From assembly GCA_964387885.1 (NCBI GenBank), contig CAYLYZ010000001.1:62001-126000 (forward strand): a stretch of DNA of 64,000 bases. The letters run 5' to 3'. The notes beneath the pieces are model-generated. The model saw only the letters and a list, made by a program, of their open reading frames with translations. It was not told the DNA's origin and ran no database searches. Both the position numbers and the translations under genes were made by a program. Positions 27,228-36,480 of this stretch are shown here, piece by piece. Numbering within the stretch: position 1 is the stretch's first letter; the number at the start of each line of letters is the position of its first letter. Source of the DNA: JABGPL01 sp964387885. GTDB taxonomy: Bacteria > Electryoneota > AABM5-125-24 > Hatepunaeales > Hatepunaeaceae.

Positions 27228-27719
27228 ATGATGCTCAATAAAATCCGAAAAACAATTGGATATCTTGTCATGCTTGTGCTCGCCTGGATGATAGTTCTGT
27301 CAATTACACAGCTTCTTCTTAGATGGTTTTTCGGAACAGGAATTTCATGGGCAGAAGTGCAGTTACGACAAATGGTACTGCTAATCGGGCTTCTTGGTGG
27401 AGTTCTTGCCGCGTCTGAAAACAGGCATATTCGGATTGATCTTCTCGATCATTTCGGTAGTCCCCGATTGAAGAAGTATCTCCACATGGTAATGAGTATT
27501 CTCGCCGGTCTCAGTACTTTCTTCCTCGCATATCTATCTATCCCGTTCATTAATATGGAACGAGAATCCGGAACAATACTGCGAAATTTCTTCTTTGGCG
27601 CAGGTATACCACAGTGGTATATTGAGCTGGCAATACCCGTTTGTTTCACACTTATGGGAGTGTTCTTTCTGACCTCTGTGATTTTCCCCGAAGAACCTGA
27701 CCATATTGAGGTCCCTTGA
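27228..27719 (+). CDS. dctQ: TRAP transporter small permease (DctQ family)
   Basis: 163 aa with four hydrophobic segments. The family motif region ISWAEVQLRQMVLLIGLLGG (after TM2) and ENRHIRIDLLDHF are typical of DctQ. It forms the membrane complex with DctM, whose gene begins at or just before this stop. Confidence 0.9.
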   Translation: MMLNKIRKTIGYLVMLVLAWMIVLSITQLLLRWFFGTGISWAEVQLRQMVLLIGLLGGVLAASENRHIRIDLLDHFGSPRLKKYLHMVMSILAGLSTFFLAYLSIPFINMERESGTILRNFFFGAGIPQWYIELAIPVCFTLMGVFFLTSVIFPEEPDHIEVP

Positions 27720-27720
27720 G

Positions 27721-28989
27721 TTGAGTATTTTTCTGACAGGACTTTTTTTCATTGCTATGATCGGGCTCCCGCTGTTCATCGTTCTGTCCATGCTTGCCCT
27801 CGCTGGTTTTCTCTCTGAAGACCTGAACCTTAGTATATATTTCGCAGAACTTATCCGGCTTGCTGAAAATCCCACTCTTGTTGCTATTCCACTCTTCACA
27901 GTAGCGGGATACATCCTCGCGAAGAGCAAAGCATCTGACCGGTTAGTTCGGTTCGCTCAAGCTCTTATAGGCTGGCTGCCCGGAGGACTGGCAGTTGTTG
28001 CATTATCAACGATGGCTCTTTTCACAGCTTTTTCCGGAGCATCCGGGATAACAATTGTAGCGATGGGTGGATTGTTACTGCCAGCACTTCTGAAATCCGG
28101 ATTCAGGGAGAATTTTTCTCTTGGTTTGTTGACAGTTTCCGGGAGTGTCGGATTGCTGTTTCCACCCAGTCTGCCTTTAATAATATATGCGGTTATAGCT
28201 GAAACACCCGTCGATAAGATGTTTATTGCCGGAATTGTCCCCGGAATTCTGATGGTTTCGGGATTATCACTGTATAGTATAAAACATGGATTTAAACTCC
28301 AAACTGAGAAATTAAAACACCGAGAACCTGTTCTCCCGGCAATCAGAGAAGCAATATGGGAACTCCCTTTGCCCGTAGTTGTAATTGGTGGTATATACAG
28401 CGGATTCTTCACTGCTACGGAGGCTGCTATTGCGACCGTCTTTTACCTTATCATTGTTGAGTGTTTTATCATTCGCGATATTCATCCTCTGCGGGATCTT
28501 CCCGGGATTCTTCGGGAGAGTAGTATACTTATTGGCGGTATTCTGTTGATTCTCGGCTCAGCTTTAGCACTGACGAATTATCTTGTTTTTGTAGATGTTC
28601 CTTCAACCATGGTCGATTGGATAAAGTCCTTTGTCACAACACGCATCGGATTCCTTTTAATGCTTAACATTTTCTTGTTAATAATTGGCTGCTTGATGGA
28701 CGTGTTTTCTGCTCTTGTAGTAGTGGTTCCCTTAATACTGCCAGTCGCATTGGAGTTCGGAATCGATCCGGTTCATCTTGGAATTATATTTCTGGCAAAT
28801 CTTGATATTGGTTACAGTACTCCACCAGTGGGTCTGAACCTCTTTATATCAAGTTTCAGGTTCAAACGTCCGGTATTGCAGGTTTACAGGTCTACGATAC
28901 CGTTTCTTGCAATTCAGATAATTATTCTGATCCTGATTACTTACATACCGGTTTTAACTCTTTATCCACTCGGTTTGATGGGGAAATAA
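27721..28989 (+). CDS. dctM: TRAP transporter large permease (DctM family)
   Basis: 422 aa and about 11-12 membrane segments. Family signatures: AFSGASGITIVAMGGLLLPAL, GSVGLLFPPSLPLIIYAVI, TEAAIATVFYLIIVE and the C-terminal DIGYSTPPVGLNLFI. This is the sodium-coupled transport subunit. TTG at 27721 is preferred because GAGG at 27708-27711 is well spaced; an in-frame TTG at 27706 would overlap dctQ. Confidence 0.93.
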   Translation: MSIFLTGLFFIAMIGLPLFIVLSMLALAGFLSEDLNLSIYFAELIRLAENPTLVAIPLFTVAGYILAKSKASDRLVRFAQALIGWLPGGLAVVALSTMALFTAFSGASGITIVAMGGLLLPALLKSGFRENFSLGLLTVSGSVGLLFPPSLPLIIYAVIAETPVDKMFIAGIVPGILMVSGLSLYSIKHGFKLQTEKLKHREPVLPAIREAIWELPLPVVVIGGIYSGFFTATEAAIATVFYLIIVECFIIRDIHPLRDLPGILRESSILIGGILLILGSALALTNYLVFVDVPSTMVDWIKSFVTTRIGFLLMLNIFLLIIGCLMDVFSALVVVVPLILPVALEFGIDPVHLGIIFLANLDIGYSTPPVGLNLFISSFRFKRPVLQVYRSTIPFLAIQIIILILITYIPVLTLYPLGLMGK

Positions 28990-28990
28990 A

Positions 28991-29683
28991 TTGACTGGTT
29001 CCAATACATCAAACAAACTGGATTTATGGATTGTCATCCCTGCATACAATGTTGGGAAATTCCTGAGTGAAGTCCTCCAGATGACAAAACAATATATCCC
29101 GGAACACAGAATTATAGTTGTGGATGACGGCTCCTCTGACAATACAGCAGAAATCGCGAGGGAACAGAACGTTTTAATCCTGTCAAACCCAAAGAATATG
29201 GGCAAGGGATTTGCCTTAAAAACAGGTATTAGTTACATTATTCAAAGGAATCCGGGATGGATCATAACTATGGATAGTGACCTGCAGCATGATCCCGAAT
29301 TGTTACCTGAGTTTATTAAACGAGCTTCAAAAAATCGCGAAGACATCATTATAGGTGAACGCAAACGACACGGAACCATGCCTTGGGACAGAAGATTTTC
29401 AAATTTCTCTACGAGCAAACTGCTATCGATCTTTACAGGGATTCAGATCAAAGATGCTCAATGCGGTTACAGGCTTTTTCGTGGTAGCTTTGCAGACGTT
29501 GACAATCTTAGAGGTAACAACTATGATTTTGAAACGGAATGCCTGCTTTATTGGACAAAAAGAGGAGCAAGGATTGGCTGGCTTCCAATTCCAACAATTT
29601 ATTCAGGAGCACCAAGCTCAATGCACAGATTAAAAGACACTTTTAGATTTCTAAGGATCATTTTCAGGAATCTAATATCTTGA
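28991..29683 (+). CDS. Family 2 glycosyltransferase (polyprenyl-phosphate sugar transferase-like)
   Basis: 230 aa, a GT-A fold: WIVIPAYNVGKFL at the N-terminus, VVDDGSSDNT (nucleotide-binding Asp), TMDSDLQHDPELLPEF (DxD) and IKDAQCGYRLF, similar to DPM1/ArnC-like enzymes that charge polyprenyl phosphate. There are no membrane segments, so it is probably a soluble or peripheral enzyme. TTG start at 28991, one base after the dctM stop; overlaps pcm by 4 bp. Confidence 0.88.
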   Translation: MTGSNTSNKLDLWIVIPAYNVGKFLSEVLQMTKQYIPEHRIIVVDDGSSDNTAEIAREQNVLILSNPKNMGKGFALKTGISYIIQRNPGWIITMDSDLQHDPELLPEFIKRASKNREDIIIGERKRHGTMPWDRRFSNFSTSKLLSIFTGIQIKDAQCGYRLFRGSFADVDNLRGNNYDFETECLLYWTKRGARIGWLPIPTIYSGAPSSMHRLKDTFRFLRIIFRNLIS

Positions 29684-30336
29684 CAGAATCATCCGAGAAA
29701 TATTACGACGACAAACGGGAAATGATGGTTAAACGTCAAATAGGTGCACGTGATGTTTCGTCTAAACGTGTATTGAACGCAATGCGAAAGATTGAGAGAC
29801 ACCTGTTTGTTTTGCCACGTGACCAAGACTTTGCTTACGATGACAGGCCTCTGGGAATTGGCGATGGTCAAACAATATCTCAACCTTATATGGTTGCGAT
29901 AATGACAGAACTCCTGGATTTAACAGGTGTTGAAAAAATTCTTGAAATCGGTACCGGTTCAGGATACCAGACGGCGATTCTGGCTGAATTAGGATCAAAA
30001 GTATGGACTATTGAAAGATTTGAAAATCTTAAAAATAGCGCAAAGAAGTGTTTGGATGAACTGGGCTATTCAAATATCAACTTCAAAGTAGGAGATGGCA
30101 CTTCCGGTTGGGAAGAACACTGTCCCTTCAACCGAATCATTGTAACTGCGGCTGCTCCAAGAATTCCCAGCATTCTTTATCAACAGCTTGATTTTGGTGG
30201 AAAAATGGTCGTACCGGTAGGGGGGAGGCATTTGCAGGAACTTAAAGTAATCACAAAATCTGAAAATGGTCAGATGGAATCGATAAACAAGGGTGGGTGC
30301 GTATTCGTACCCCTGATTGGTGAGGATGGCTGGTAA
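29680..30336 (+). CDS. pcm: Protein-L-isoaspartate O-methyltransferase
   Basis: 218 aa, normal length. It repairs L-isoaspartyl residues in aged proteins using S-adenosylmethionine. Motifs: DDRPLGIGDGQTISQPYMVA (substrate loop), ILEIGTGSGYQTAIL (SAM motif I), VWTIER and VTAAAPRIPSILYQQL, ending with GKMVVPVG. TTG start overlapping the previous stop (TTGA). Confidence 0.95.
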   Translation: MTESSEKYYDDKREMMVKRQIGARDVSSKRVLNAMRKIERHLFVLPRDQDFAYDDRPLGIGDGQTISQPYMVAIMTELLDLTGVEKILEIGTGSGYQTAILAELGSKVWTIERFENLKNSAKKCLDELGYSNINFKVGDGTSGWEEHCPFNRIIVTAAAPRIPSILYQQLDFGGKMVVPVGGRHLQELKVITKSENGQMESINKGGCVFVPLIGEDGW

Positions 30337-30337
30337 T

Positions 30338-30847
30338 ATGAAAGACAAAATAGCACAGGTAGTTACAGGACTCAGCACCAATCCGGAGATTGTTACGGCT
30401 TGCCTTGCCGCTCTCCCGGTAACAGAGCTTAGATTTTCGATCCCTTATGCAACTTTTGCTCTCCATTTGAATTGGAGTAGCGCACTATTATGGAGCCTGA
30501 TTGGTAATCTGCTTCCGGTTCCTGTAATCCTGCTGTTACTTGATCCGGCACAGAAATTTTTGCGCAGATGGTCAACCATGGACAAGTTCTTCGAATGGCT
30601 TTTCGCACGGACACGACGCAGAGGAAAGGTTGTTGAGCGTTTTCGTGTAATCGGCCTTGCCCTGTTCGTTGCAATTCCGTTACCTGTTACAGGAGCTTGG
30701 ACAGGATCTGTTGCCGCCTATCTGTTCGGAATCAGGTTTGTACCGGCAATGATAGCCATATCGTTTGGTGTCAGCGTTGCCGGCACAATAATCACACTTG
30801 CCTGCCAGGGTTTTCTCGGATTCTGGAACCTCGGAGCAAATTTCTAA
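30338..30847 (+). CDS. Small multidrug-export family membrane protein
   Basis: 169 aa with about four hydrophobic segments. The pattern ALPVTELRFSIPYATF, NLLPVPVILLLLDP and FVAIPLPVTGAWTGSVAAYLFG matches the Sm_multidrug_ex family. The name is historical and transport is not proven for most members. The ATG at 30338 is preferred because it begins right after the pcm stop; an in-frame ATG at 30326 and TTG at 30317 overlap pcm. It ends 2 bp from the convergent secreted-protein gene. Confidence 0.8.
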   Translation: MKDKIAQVVTGLSTNPEIVTACLAALPVTELRFSIPYATFALHLNWSSALLWSLIGNLLPVPVILLLLDPAQKFLRRWSTMDKFFEWLFARTRRRGKVVERFRVIGLALFVAIPLPVTGAWTGSVAAYLFGIRFVPAMIAISFGVSVAGTIITLACQGFLGFWNLGANF

Positions 30848-30849
30848 AA

Positions 30850-33522
30850 TTACCTTATCATCAGAATTGATGTGCTACCATATATCTTTTGTGACCCCGG
30901 ATCAACCAACCTGATAAAGTATTTCCCTGTTGAAACCGGAAATCCCTGCCAGTTATTACCATCCCAGACACCTTGAAAAGCCGTTTGAGCGGGGAGGAAG
31001 GCAATTCTCCGTCCACACAGGTCAATTACTTCAATATTTACTGTCAAGTCTTCAGGAAGGCTATAATCAAACCTTACGCCTCCATTAGTGGGATTCGGAT
31101 AGGCTTCGATCAATTTCATAGCTATCGGTGTAACATAATCACTTTCCCCGGGCACATCCTGTCGTGTAGTATTCATCCATTCAAGCACTGAAACTAAAAT
31201 CTCGTTTCTTGTACTCCCGACGCTACCACTGATACCTTCAAAACCGAAGGCAAAGAACATTCCCTTAGCACCACTTTCATCTTCCCAGCGAACAGCAGCA
31301 GCCGTATCGATTCGATTTTGATAAGCTGCGCATGCAATCCCGTCATCCACCGCACCGACTCCGGAGCGTCCACGTTGATTGTTAGCACCGCGATTACCCA
31401 TTAATAACATGGACATACCATCGAAAATGTCATCGCCTTCAATACCTTCAACTAAAGGCGTTCCGATAGAGTCATCAAGAAAAGTTGCATGCAGGAATTC
31501 AGACAGGAACGGAACATCCTGCAGATCCCCCGCAATATATTGACCGGTCACAAAAACATTCCGCCCTGCAGTAAGAGCTTCACGCAGTTCTACCTGATCC
31601 TCCGGGGGAATTGTTTCATCCTGACGGTTTCCAGTGAAGTAAATCACTGTTTCAAAGTCTGATGTACGACCCGAGATAACTCCGAGATCGGAACTTCTCC
31701 AGTGATAATATGGAAATACTTCATCCTCCAATTCCACCTTATAATAATCAGCGTGTGTGCTGTCAATATCACGGTTGACCAGCAATACAGGTGGATGTTC
31801 ATATTGACGAATTAACCTGTTGTTAATCCCTTCCCTAACCTCGAATTCCTCAATTCTCTGTGCAGGATAAGGGTAGTCAGGTACAATATCAACACTATAC
31901 ATTCCCACCATGAGTTCGGAAGATGATCCACCATTTTCATGATCCGTTTCAAGTACTTGATAAACTCCATCTGGATCAAGCTCGTGATTATAGAAGTAAA
32001 ACATTGTATGAACCGGAGTTCCATCGTAATGACTCGTTGATAACCTTAGATTGGCGACGGGACGAATGTCGAATGTAAACTGAAGTGTATCGTTCGATCT
32101 ATCACCATCATCGGGGTGATCGGTAAATATTACAAATTCTAATTCACCTGAGTCATCGGGCTGCCATAAGTCTTCGAGCTGCCAAAGTACGGGTTGCCAG
32201 CCTTCGACTTGAATTTGATCATCAATATTCAGCGATCCTCGGATGCTGACGGGAATATTCAGATTTTCAGAGGAGCCAGCATTCTCAATCCGGAAGGATA
32301 ACGTGAACAAATCGTTTACGGAGTAGGGCCGATCTGTTTCAGGACTAACCAGATCAATAATTCCTGCGTTGACCTCCGGTAGTTCACTGAAGAGATTGCT
32401 CAAGCCCATCCAGCCAGTATAAGCGGTAACCCAGGATTGATCTTCATCCAGTGGATCTCCTATTGTGGCAGGAATTCCACCGTCTTCATCGTAATCCTGT
32501 GCGAGCAGACTATCCACAATGAAGATTGTATTATCACGGTAATCTTCAGATCCTGTTAACACAAATGCCTCATGCCATGCATGAGCGTACCAGATGTTCC
32601 AGGAGTTGTTCCACTGTCCTGCACCTGCAATTACGTCCATTTCTTCAAGTGTTTCTTGAGCCCAATTTGCAGTCGCTGCCGAATCACTTTTTCCGAGTGA
32701 GCGGAGGACACCCCACATTGCAGTTCCTCCGCACATTGCCCAGATTTCATTATGATGCAGTCGCTCCAGATCATGATTTATCCAGGTTTGCACGTTTTCT
32801 GCTATTCTTACGGCAGCATTTCGGTATTCTTCTGAGTCTTCGAGAACTCCGTAATCATATAGAGTACCTGCAGTTAAGCCCAATACCAGAGGCATCAGAC
32901 GATCCTGCTGGTCAACTTCAATTTCTGGTGCATTTTCGACAATATGATTTGCACAATTCAGACCGTACTGACGTCGATTTTCATCGTAGATTTCTCTATA
33001 ACGCATTTCTGCTATCAAGCCCCAACCACAGTTGTGAAGGGCATAATACAATGCATCCGGATTGCCAAGAGCTTCTTCCCAGGCAGGATTGTTGTCACAG
33101 TATGTCCACGCATCAGCAATGTTCTGTCTATAAGAATCGGGATCATCGAAAAAGGCTGCGTATTCGCACCAGACCCGAATAGCTTCCTGAGTATTGTCGG
33201 TCTCTACAATTGCCCATAGATTTCCGGTTTCTCCCTCATGCATTCCACCAAATTGATTGTGCTCAGGATCGTGTTCCTGCAAACTATCGAGAAAGTCTGC
33301 AATCAGTTCAAGCTGCCCGATGTAATTATCAAAATCCCTGTCCGGGTGCACAGGATGAGGTCGGATTATCCGGTTTGGTCCATCCTGATATTCAGGTACA
33401 GACCACAGCTGATTGGCAGGTAAAGAGAGGGGACGAGTCGCATGGACTGTCCCCGGAATAAGAAATATACCTGAAATAACTACAAACGCCGTAAGCCAAT
33501 AGAAGGGTGTAAGCATCCTCAT
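30850..33522 (-). CDS. Large secreted protein with T9SS-type C-terminal sorting domain
   Basis: 890 aa. Signal peptide at the N-terminus (WLTAFVVISGIFLIPGTVHA). Residues about 40-390 are helical and resemble an alpha/alpha-toroid (WAMCGGTAMWGV, WYAHAWHEAFVLTG). A beta-rich middle follows, then a segment near 600-780 with VTGQYIAGDLQDV that may be a GATase1-like fold. The last 85 residues are a Por/T9SS sorting domain starting at AYPNPTNGGVRFDYSLPED and ending in a basic residue. It is probably an outer-surface or released enzyme; substrate unknown. The start at 33522 fits GAGGA with 6-bp spacing; the ATG at 33528 abuts that site. Confidence 0.75.
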   Translation of the reverse strand: MRMLTPFYWLTAFVVISGIFLIPGTVHATRPLSLPANQLWSVPEYQDGPNRIIRPHPVHPDRDFDNYIGQLELIADFLDSLQEHDPEHNQFGGMHEGETGNLWAIVETDNTQEAIRVWCEYAAFFDDPDSYRQNIADAWTYCDNNPAWEEALGNPDALYYALHNCGWGLIAEMRYREIYDENRRQYGLNCANHIVENAPEIEVDQQDRLMPLVLGLTAGTLYDYGVLEDSEEYRNAAVRIAENVQTWINHDLERLHHNEIWAMCGGTAMWGVLRSLGKSDSAATANWAQETLEEMDVIAGAGQWNNSWNIWYAHAWHEAFVLTGSEDYRDNTIFIVDSLLAQDYDEDGGIPATIGDPLDEDQSWVTAYTGWMGLSNLFSELPEVNAGIIDLVSPETDRPYSVNDLFTLSFRIENAGSSENLNIPVSIRGSLNIDDQIQVEGWQPVLWQLEDLWQPDDSGELEFVIFTDHPDDGDRSNDTLQFTFDIRPVANLRLSTSHYDGTPVHTMFYFYNHELDPDGVYQVLETDHENGGSSSELMVGMYSVDIVPDYPYPAQRIEEFEVREGINNRLIRQYEHPPVLLVNRDIDSTHADYYKVELEDEVFPYYHWRSSDLGVISGRTSDFETVIYFTGNRQDETIPPEDQVELREALTAGRNVFVTGQYIAGDLQDVPFLSEFLHATFLDDSIGTPLVEGIEGDDIFDGMSMLLMGNRGANNQRGRSGVGAVDDGIACAAYQNRIDTAAAVRWEDESGAKGMFFAFGFEGISGSVGSTRNEILVSVLEWMNTTRQDVPGESDYVTPIAMKLIEAYPNPTNGGVRFDYSLPEDLTVNIEVIDLCGRRIAFLPAQTAFQGVWDGNNWQGFPVSTGKYFIRLVDPGSQKIYGSTSILMIR

Positions 33523-33580
33523 GACCATTCCTCGTTGAGTTAAAATGTCTGATAAGAAATATTATGTAAAGTATCGCTAT

Positions 33581-36040
33581 CTACTTCACGACAAGGTTTA
33601 CAATCCTGTCTTTAACGAATATCTTCCGTCTGATCGTTTTGCCTGCTGTCTGCTTCTGAACCTTAGGCACATCTAAAGCCATCTCAAATGCCACCTTCTC
33701 CTCTGATCCTTTTGGCAGGTCTATCGTAGACACCAACTTTCCATTTATCTGAACTGCAACTGTCACAGATTCTTCTTCGAGAGCTTTTTCGTCCCATGCT
33801 GGCCATCTCTGATCAAAAACACTCCCATCATTTCCAAGTACCTCCCAGAGTTCCTCACCAAAGTGAGGAGCTAACGGAGCTAATACAATGATCATTTTCT
33901 CCAGAACATCCTTCAGGAATCCGAGATCAACTCTCTCTTCTTTAGCTACATAATGGTAAAGATCATTCACCAACTCCATCAGCCTTGATATTGCCGTATT
34001 AAACTGGAAATCATGCAGATTGCCGGTAACCGATTTTATCGTATGATGAAGTCTTCGATTTATTGACTGATCGATCACCAACTCATTTCCCTGTGAGACA
34101 CCAACTTTGCCAGACCATTCATTTACCAGCCTCCAAATGCGGTTTTGGAAACGTCTGACACCAACAATGCCCTCATCAGACCAGTCACCACCAACAGTAT
34201 AATCACCCATAAACATCAGGTACAATCTCAGACAATCGGCACCGTACTTTTCAATGAACTTATCCGGATTGACCACATTACCTTTCGACTTGGACATTCT
34301 GTGTCCATTATATGTAATTATGCCCTGGTGAACCATTCGCTTGAATGGCTCTGAAACACTTATATATCCTTGTGATTTAAGGAACTTAGCGATATATCGT
34401 GCATAGATCAAATGACCTGTTGCATGTTCCGGTCCTCCAACATAGGTATCTATAGGCAACCAATCTTCAACTCTTTTTTCATCAAAAGGTTTTTCATCGA
34501 AATCCGTAGATGTATAGCGCAGGTAATACCAGCTTGAATCAACAAATGTATCCATCGTATCCGGATCCCGTTTTGCCGATCCACCACATTTTGGGCAATC
34601 CGTTTCTATGAAGGATGAAATTGCCCCTAAAGGAGACTTTCCCCTGGGAGTGAAGTCGTCTATTTCCTCCGGAAGTATCACCGGCAGATCAGATTCAGGC
34701 ACAGGCACCAGACCACATTCCGGACAGTGTATAATTGGAATCGGGGCACCCCAGTATCTTTGTCTCGATACAGACCAATCTCGAAGTCTATAGCTTACCG
34801 TTTCCTCACCATAGCCAATTTCATCAAGCCATCCGGTTACGGCAACTTTTCCTTCATCGCTTAGCATACCATTGAATTTACCGGAATTATGCATCACTCC
34901 ATATGTTGTGTAAGCACTATCCTTGCCCAAAGGTTCTTCAGCATCAACAGGCTTGATTACCCACTCAACCGGCAGCTTAAACTTCTCGGCAAACTCAAAA
35001 TCTCTCTGGTCATGAGCAGGAACAGCCATAACTGCTCCTGTCCCATAGGATGCTAACACATAATCTGCGATCCAAATAGGGACCTTCTTGGATGTTCCAG
35101 GATTTATCGCGTAGGCTCCTGTGAAAACACCTGATTTGGTCTGGTCGGAAGCGAGACGCTCAATATCGGACTTGGCTCTTGACTTCCTAATGTAATCTTC
35201 AACCTCTCCCCTATTTTCAGGATTGGTTATTCTTTTGACCATTTCATTTTCAGGCGCAAGGACGACATAAGTTACTCCGAACAAAGTATCAGGACGGGTT
35301 GTAAAAGCACAAATTTTTTCATCACTGTCAACAACATCAAAAACAATTTCCGTTCCTTCCGAGCGTCCTATCCAATGTCTCTGTCGTGATTTTGTCGATT
35401 CTGGCCAATCAATTTCGTCAAGACCTGCGATTAAATCATCTGCGAATGCAGTAATCCTGAAAAACCATTGTTCCATATCATGAGTTTCCGTGATCGAATC
35501 ACACCTCTCACAACTTCCATCACCGAGAACCTGCTCATTTGCCAGAACTGTTTTGCACTTCGGGCACCAGTTTACTGGTGAATGTTTCCGATATGCATTA
35601 CCGGTATTGAAGAGTTGCAGAAACAGCCATTGAGTCCACCTGTAATAATCCGGTTCAGATGTGTTAACCTCTTTTCTCCAGTCATACATGGCACCAATAG
35701 TTTTCAACTGTTCCCGGATGTGCTTAACGCTGTCCCGCGTAGTTTCACCTGGATGCACTCCATGCTTTATCGCAAAATTCTCTGCAGGTAGACCAAATGC
35801 GTCAAATCCCATCGGTTCAAGTACTTTGTACCCCTGCATTCTCATAAATCTGGCATAAGAATCAGTCGGTCCGTAGTTCCACCAGTGACCGATGTGAAGT
35901 TTCTTTTCGGAAGGATAGCTGAACATCACGAGGACATACTGCTTTTTGTCTGCATTATTCAGATCAACATTATTGATCTCCCGTTCTTCCCACAGTGAAC
36001 GCCATTTAACCTCGATTTCCTGAAATGGATAACCTTCCAT
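33581..36040 (-). CDS. leuS: Leucyl-tRNA synthetase
   Basis: 819 aa, the usual bacterial length. Class I motifs: KKLHIGHWWNYGPTD (HIGH) near residue 46-60 and HRMSKSKGNVV (KMSKS). A CP1 editing domain (TRPDTLFGVTYVVLAPE) and a zinc-knuckle segment (CPKCKTVLANEQVLGDGSCERC) are present. The ATG at 36040 has a GAGAGG ribosome-binding site. The frame is open to 36175, but that extension runs through tRNA-Pro and is rejected. tRNA-Pro lies 90 bp upstream on the same strand and may share the transcript. Confidence 0.97.
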   Translation of the reverse strand: MEGYPFQEIEVKWRSLWEEREINNVDLNNADKKQYVLVMFSYPSEKKLHIGHWWNYGPTDSYARFMRMQGYKVLEPMGFDAFGLPAENFAIKHGVHPGETTRDSVKHIREQLKTIGAMYDWRKEVNTSEPDYYRWTQWLFLQLFNTGNAYRKHSPVNWCPKCKTVLANEQVLGDGSCERCDSITETHDMEQWFFRITAFADDLIAGLDEIDWPESTKSRQRHWIGRSEGTEIVFDVVDSDEKICAFTTRPDTLFGVTYVVLAPENEMVKRITNPENRGEVEDYIRKSRAKSDIERLASDQTKSGVFTGAYAINPGTSKKVPIWIADYVLASYGTGAVMAVPAHDQRDFEFAEKFKLPVEWVIKPVDAEEPLGKDSAYTTYGVMHNSGKFNGMLSDEGKVAVTGWLDEIGYGEETVSYRLRDWSVSRQRYWGAPIPIIHCPECGLVPVPESDLPVILPEEIDDFTPRGKSPLGAISSFIETDCPKCGGSAKRDPDTMDTFVDSSWYYLRYTSTDFDEKPFDEKRVEDWLPIDTYVGGPEHATGHLIYARYIAKFLKSQGYISVSEPFKRMVHQGIITYNGHRMSKSKGNVVNPDKFIEKYGADCLRLYLMFMGDYTVGGDWSDEGIVGVRRFQNRIWRLVNEWSGKVGVSQGNELVIDQSINRRLHHTIKSVTGNLHDFQFNTAISRLMELVNDLYHYVAKEERVDLGFLKDVLEKMIIVLAPLAPHFGEELWEVLGNDGSVFDQRWPAWDEKALEEESVTVAVQINGKLVSTIDLPKGSEEKVAFEMALDVPKVQKQTAGKTIRRKIFVKDRIVNLVVK

Positions 36041-36127
36041 AATGAGCCTCTCTTCAAACTGTAAGTCTGATATTCCTTTAAGCTGAAAACCGCCACTAAT
36101 TAAAAATAAGTGGCGGCAGTTGTAGTT

Positions 36128-36204
<77 letters not shown>

Positions 36205-36215
36205 ACAGTGTAATC

Positions 36216-36243
36216 TTATAATTAACTGTAAAGAAAGGTAAAA
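36216..36243 (-). promoter_or_regulatory. Sigma-70-like promoter for tRNA-Pro (and leuS)
   Basis: On the minus strand, TTTACC (36238-36243), a 16-bp spacer and TATAAG (36216-36221). The predicted start near 36209 is about 5 nt before the tRNA 5' end, a common distance for tRNA promoters. Confidence 0.4.
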
Positions 36244-36480
36244 ATCAAGCTCACCCACATATAAAGAACGCTCATTTTAACATTGGGACAATGTTGAGAC
36301 AGTGGTTATAGCATTTCTTGAAACTACAGTCACAGCAAGTAAAGCGAAGCAATCTCTTATGTCGTATATATTCAAACAGATCACCTCCAAACAGGTGCTT
36401 GATAAACTTGTCCTCGATCCCGATCGGGGATCAGCACCTACGCGAGATTACTTCCAGGCAGTGTTATTGAGGATTTTCGG
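36244..36480. repeat. Non-coding gap with hairpin and possible relic of a dispersed repeat
   Basis: No gene is visible between the tRNA promoter and the end of the RND gene. AGGTGCT (36393-36399) and AGCACCT (36433-36439) are an inverted pair, and GATCCC (36416-36421) with GGGATC (36427-36432) form an inner hairpin. At about 36328-36358 the minus strand reads GAGATTGCTTCGCTTTACTT, similar to a widely dispersed GC-variable repeat that begins GAGATTGCTTCG in many bacterial genomes (recalled knowledge); translated on the plus strand it gives VTASKAKQSL. No T-run follows the stems, so it is not called a terminator. Confidence 0.35.

Noticed and set aside
32526..33182. Plus-strand open frame of 218 codons inside the secreted-protein gene
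   Set aside because: Antisense shadow with biased Leu/His composition and no start context.
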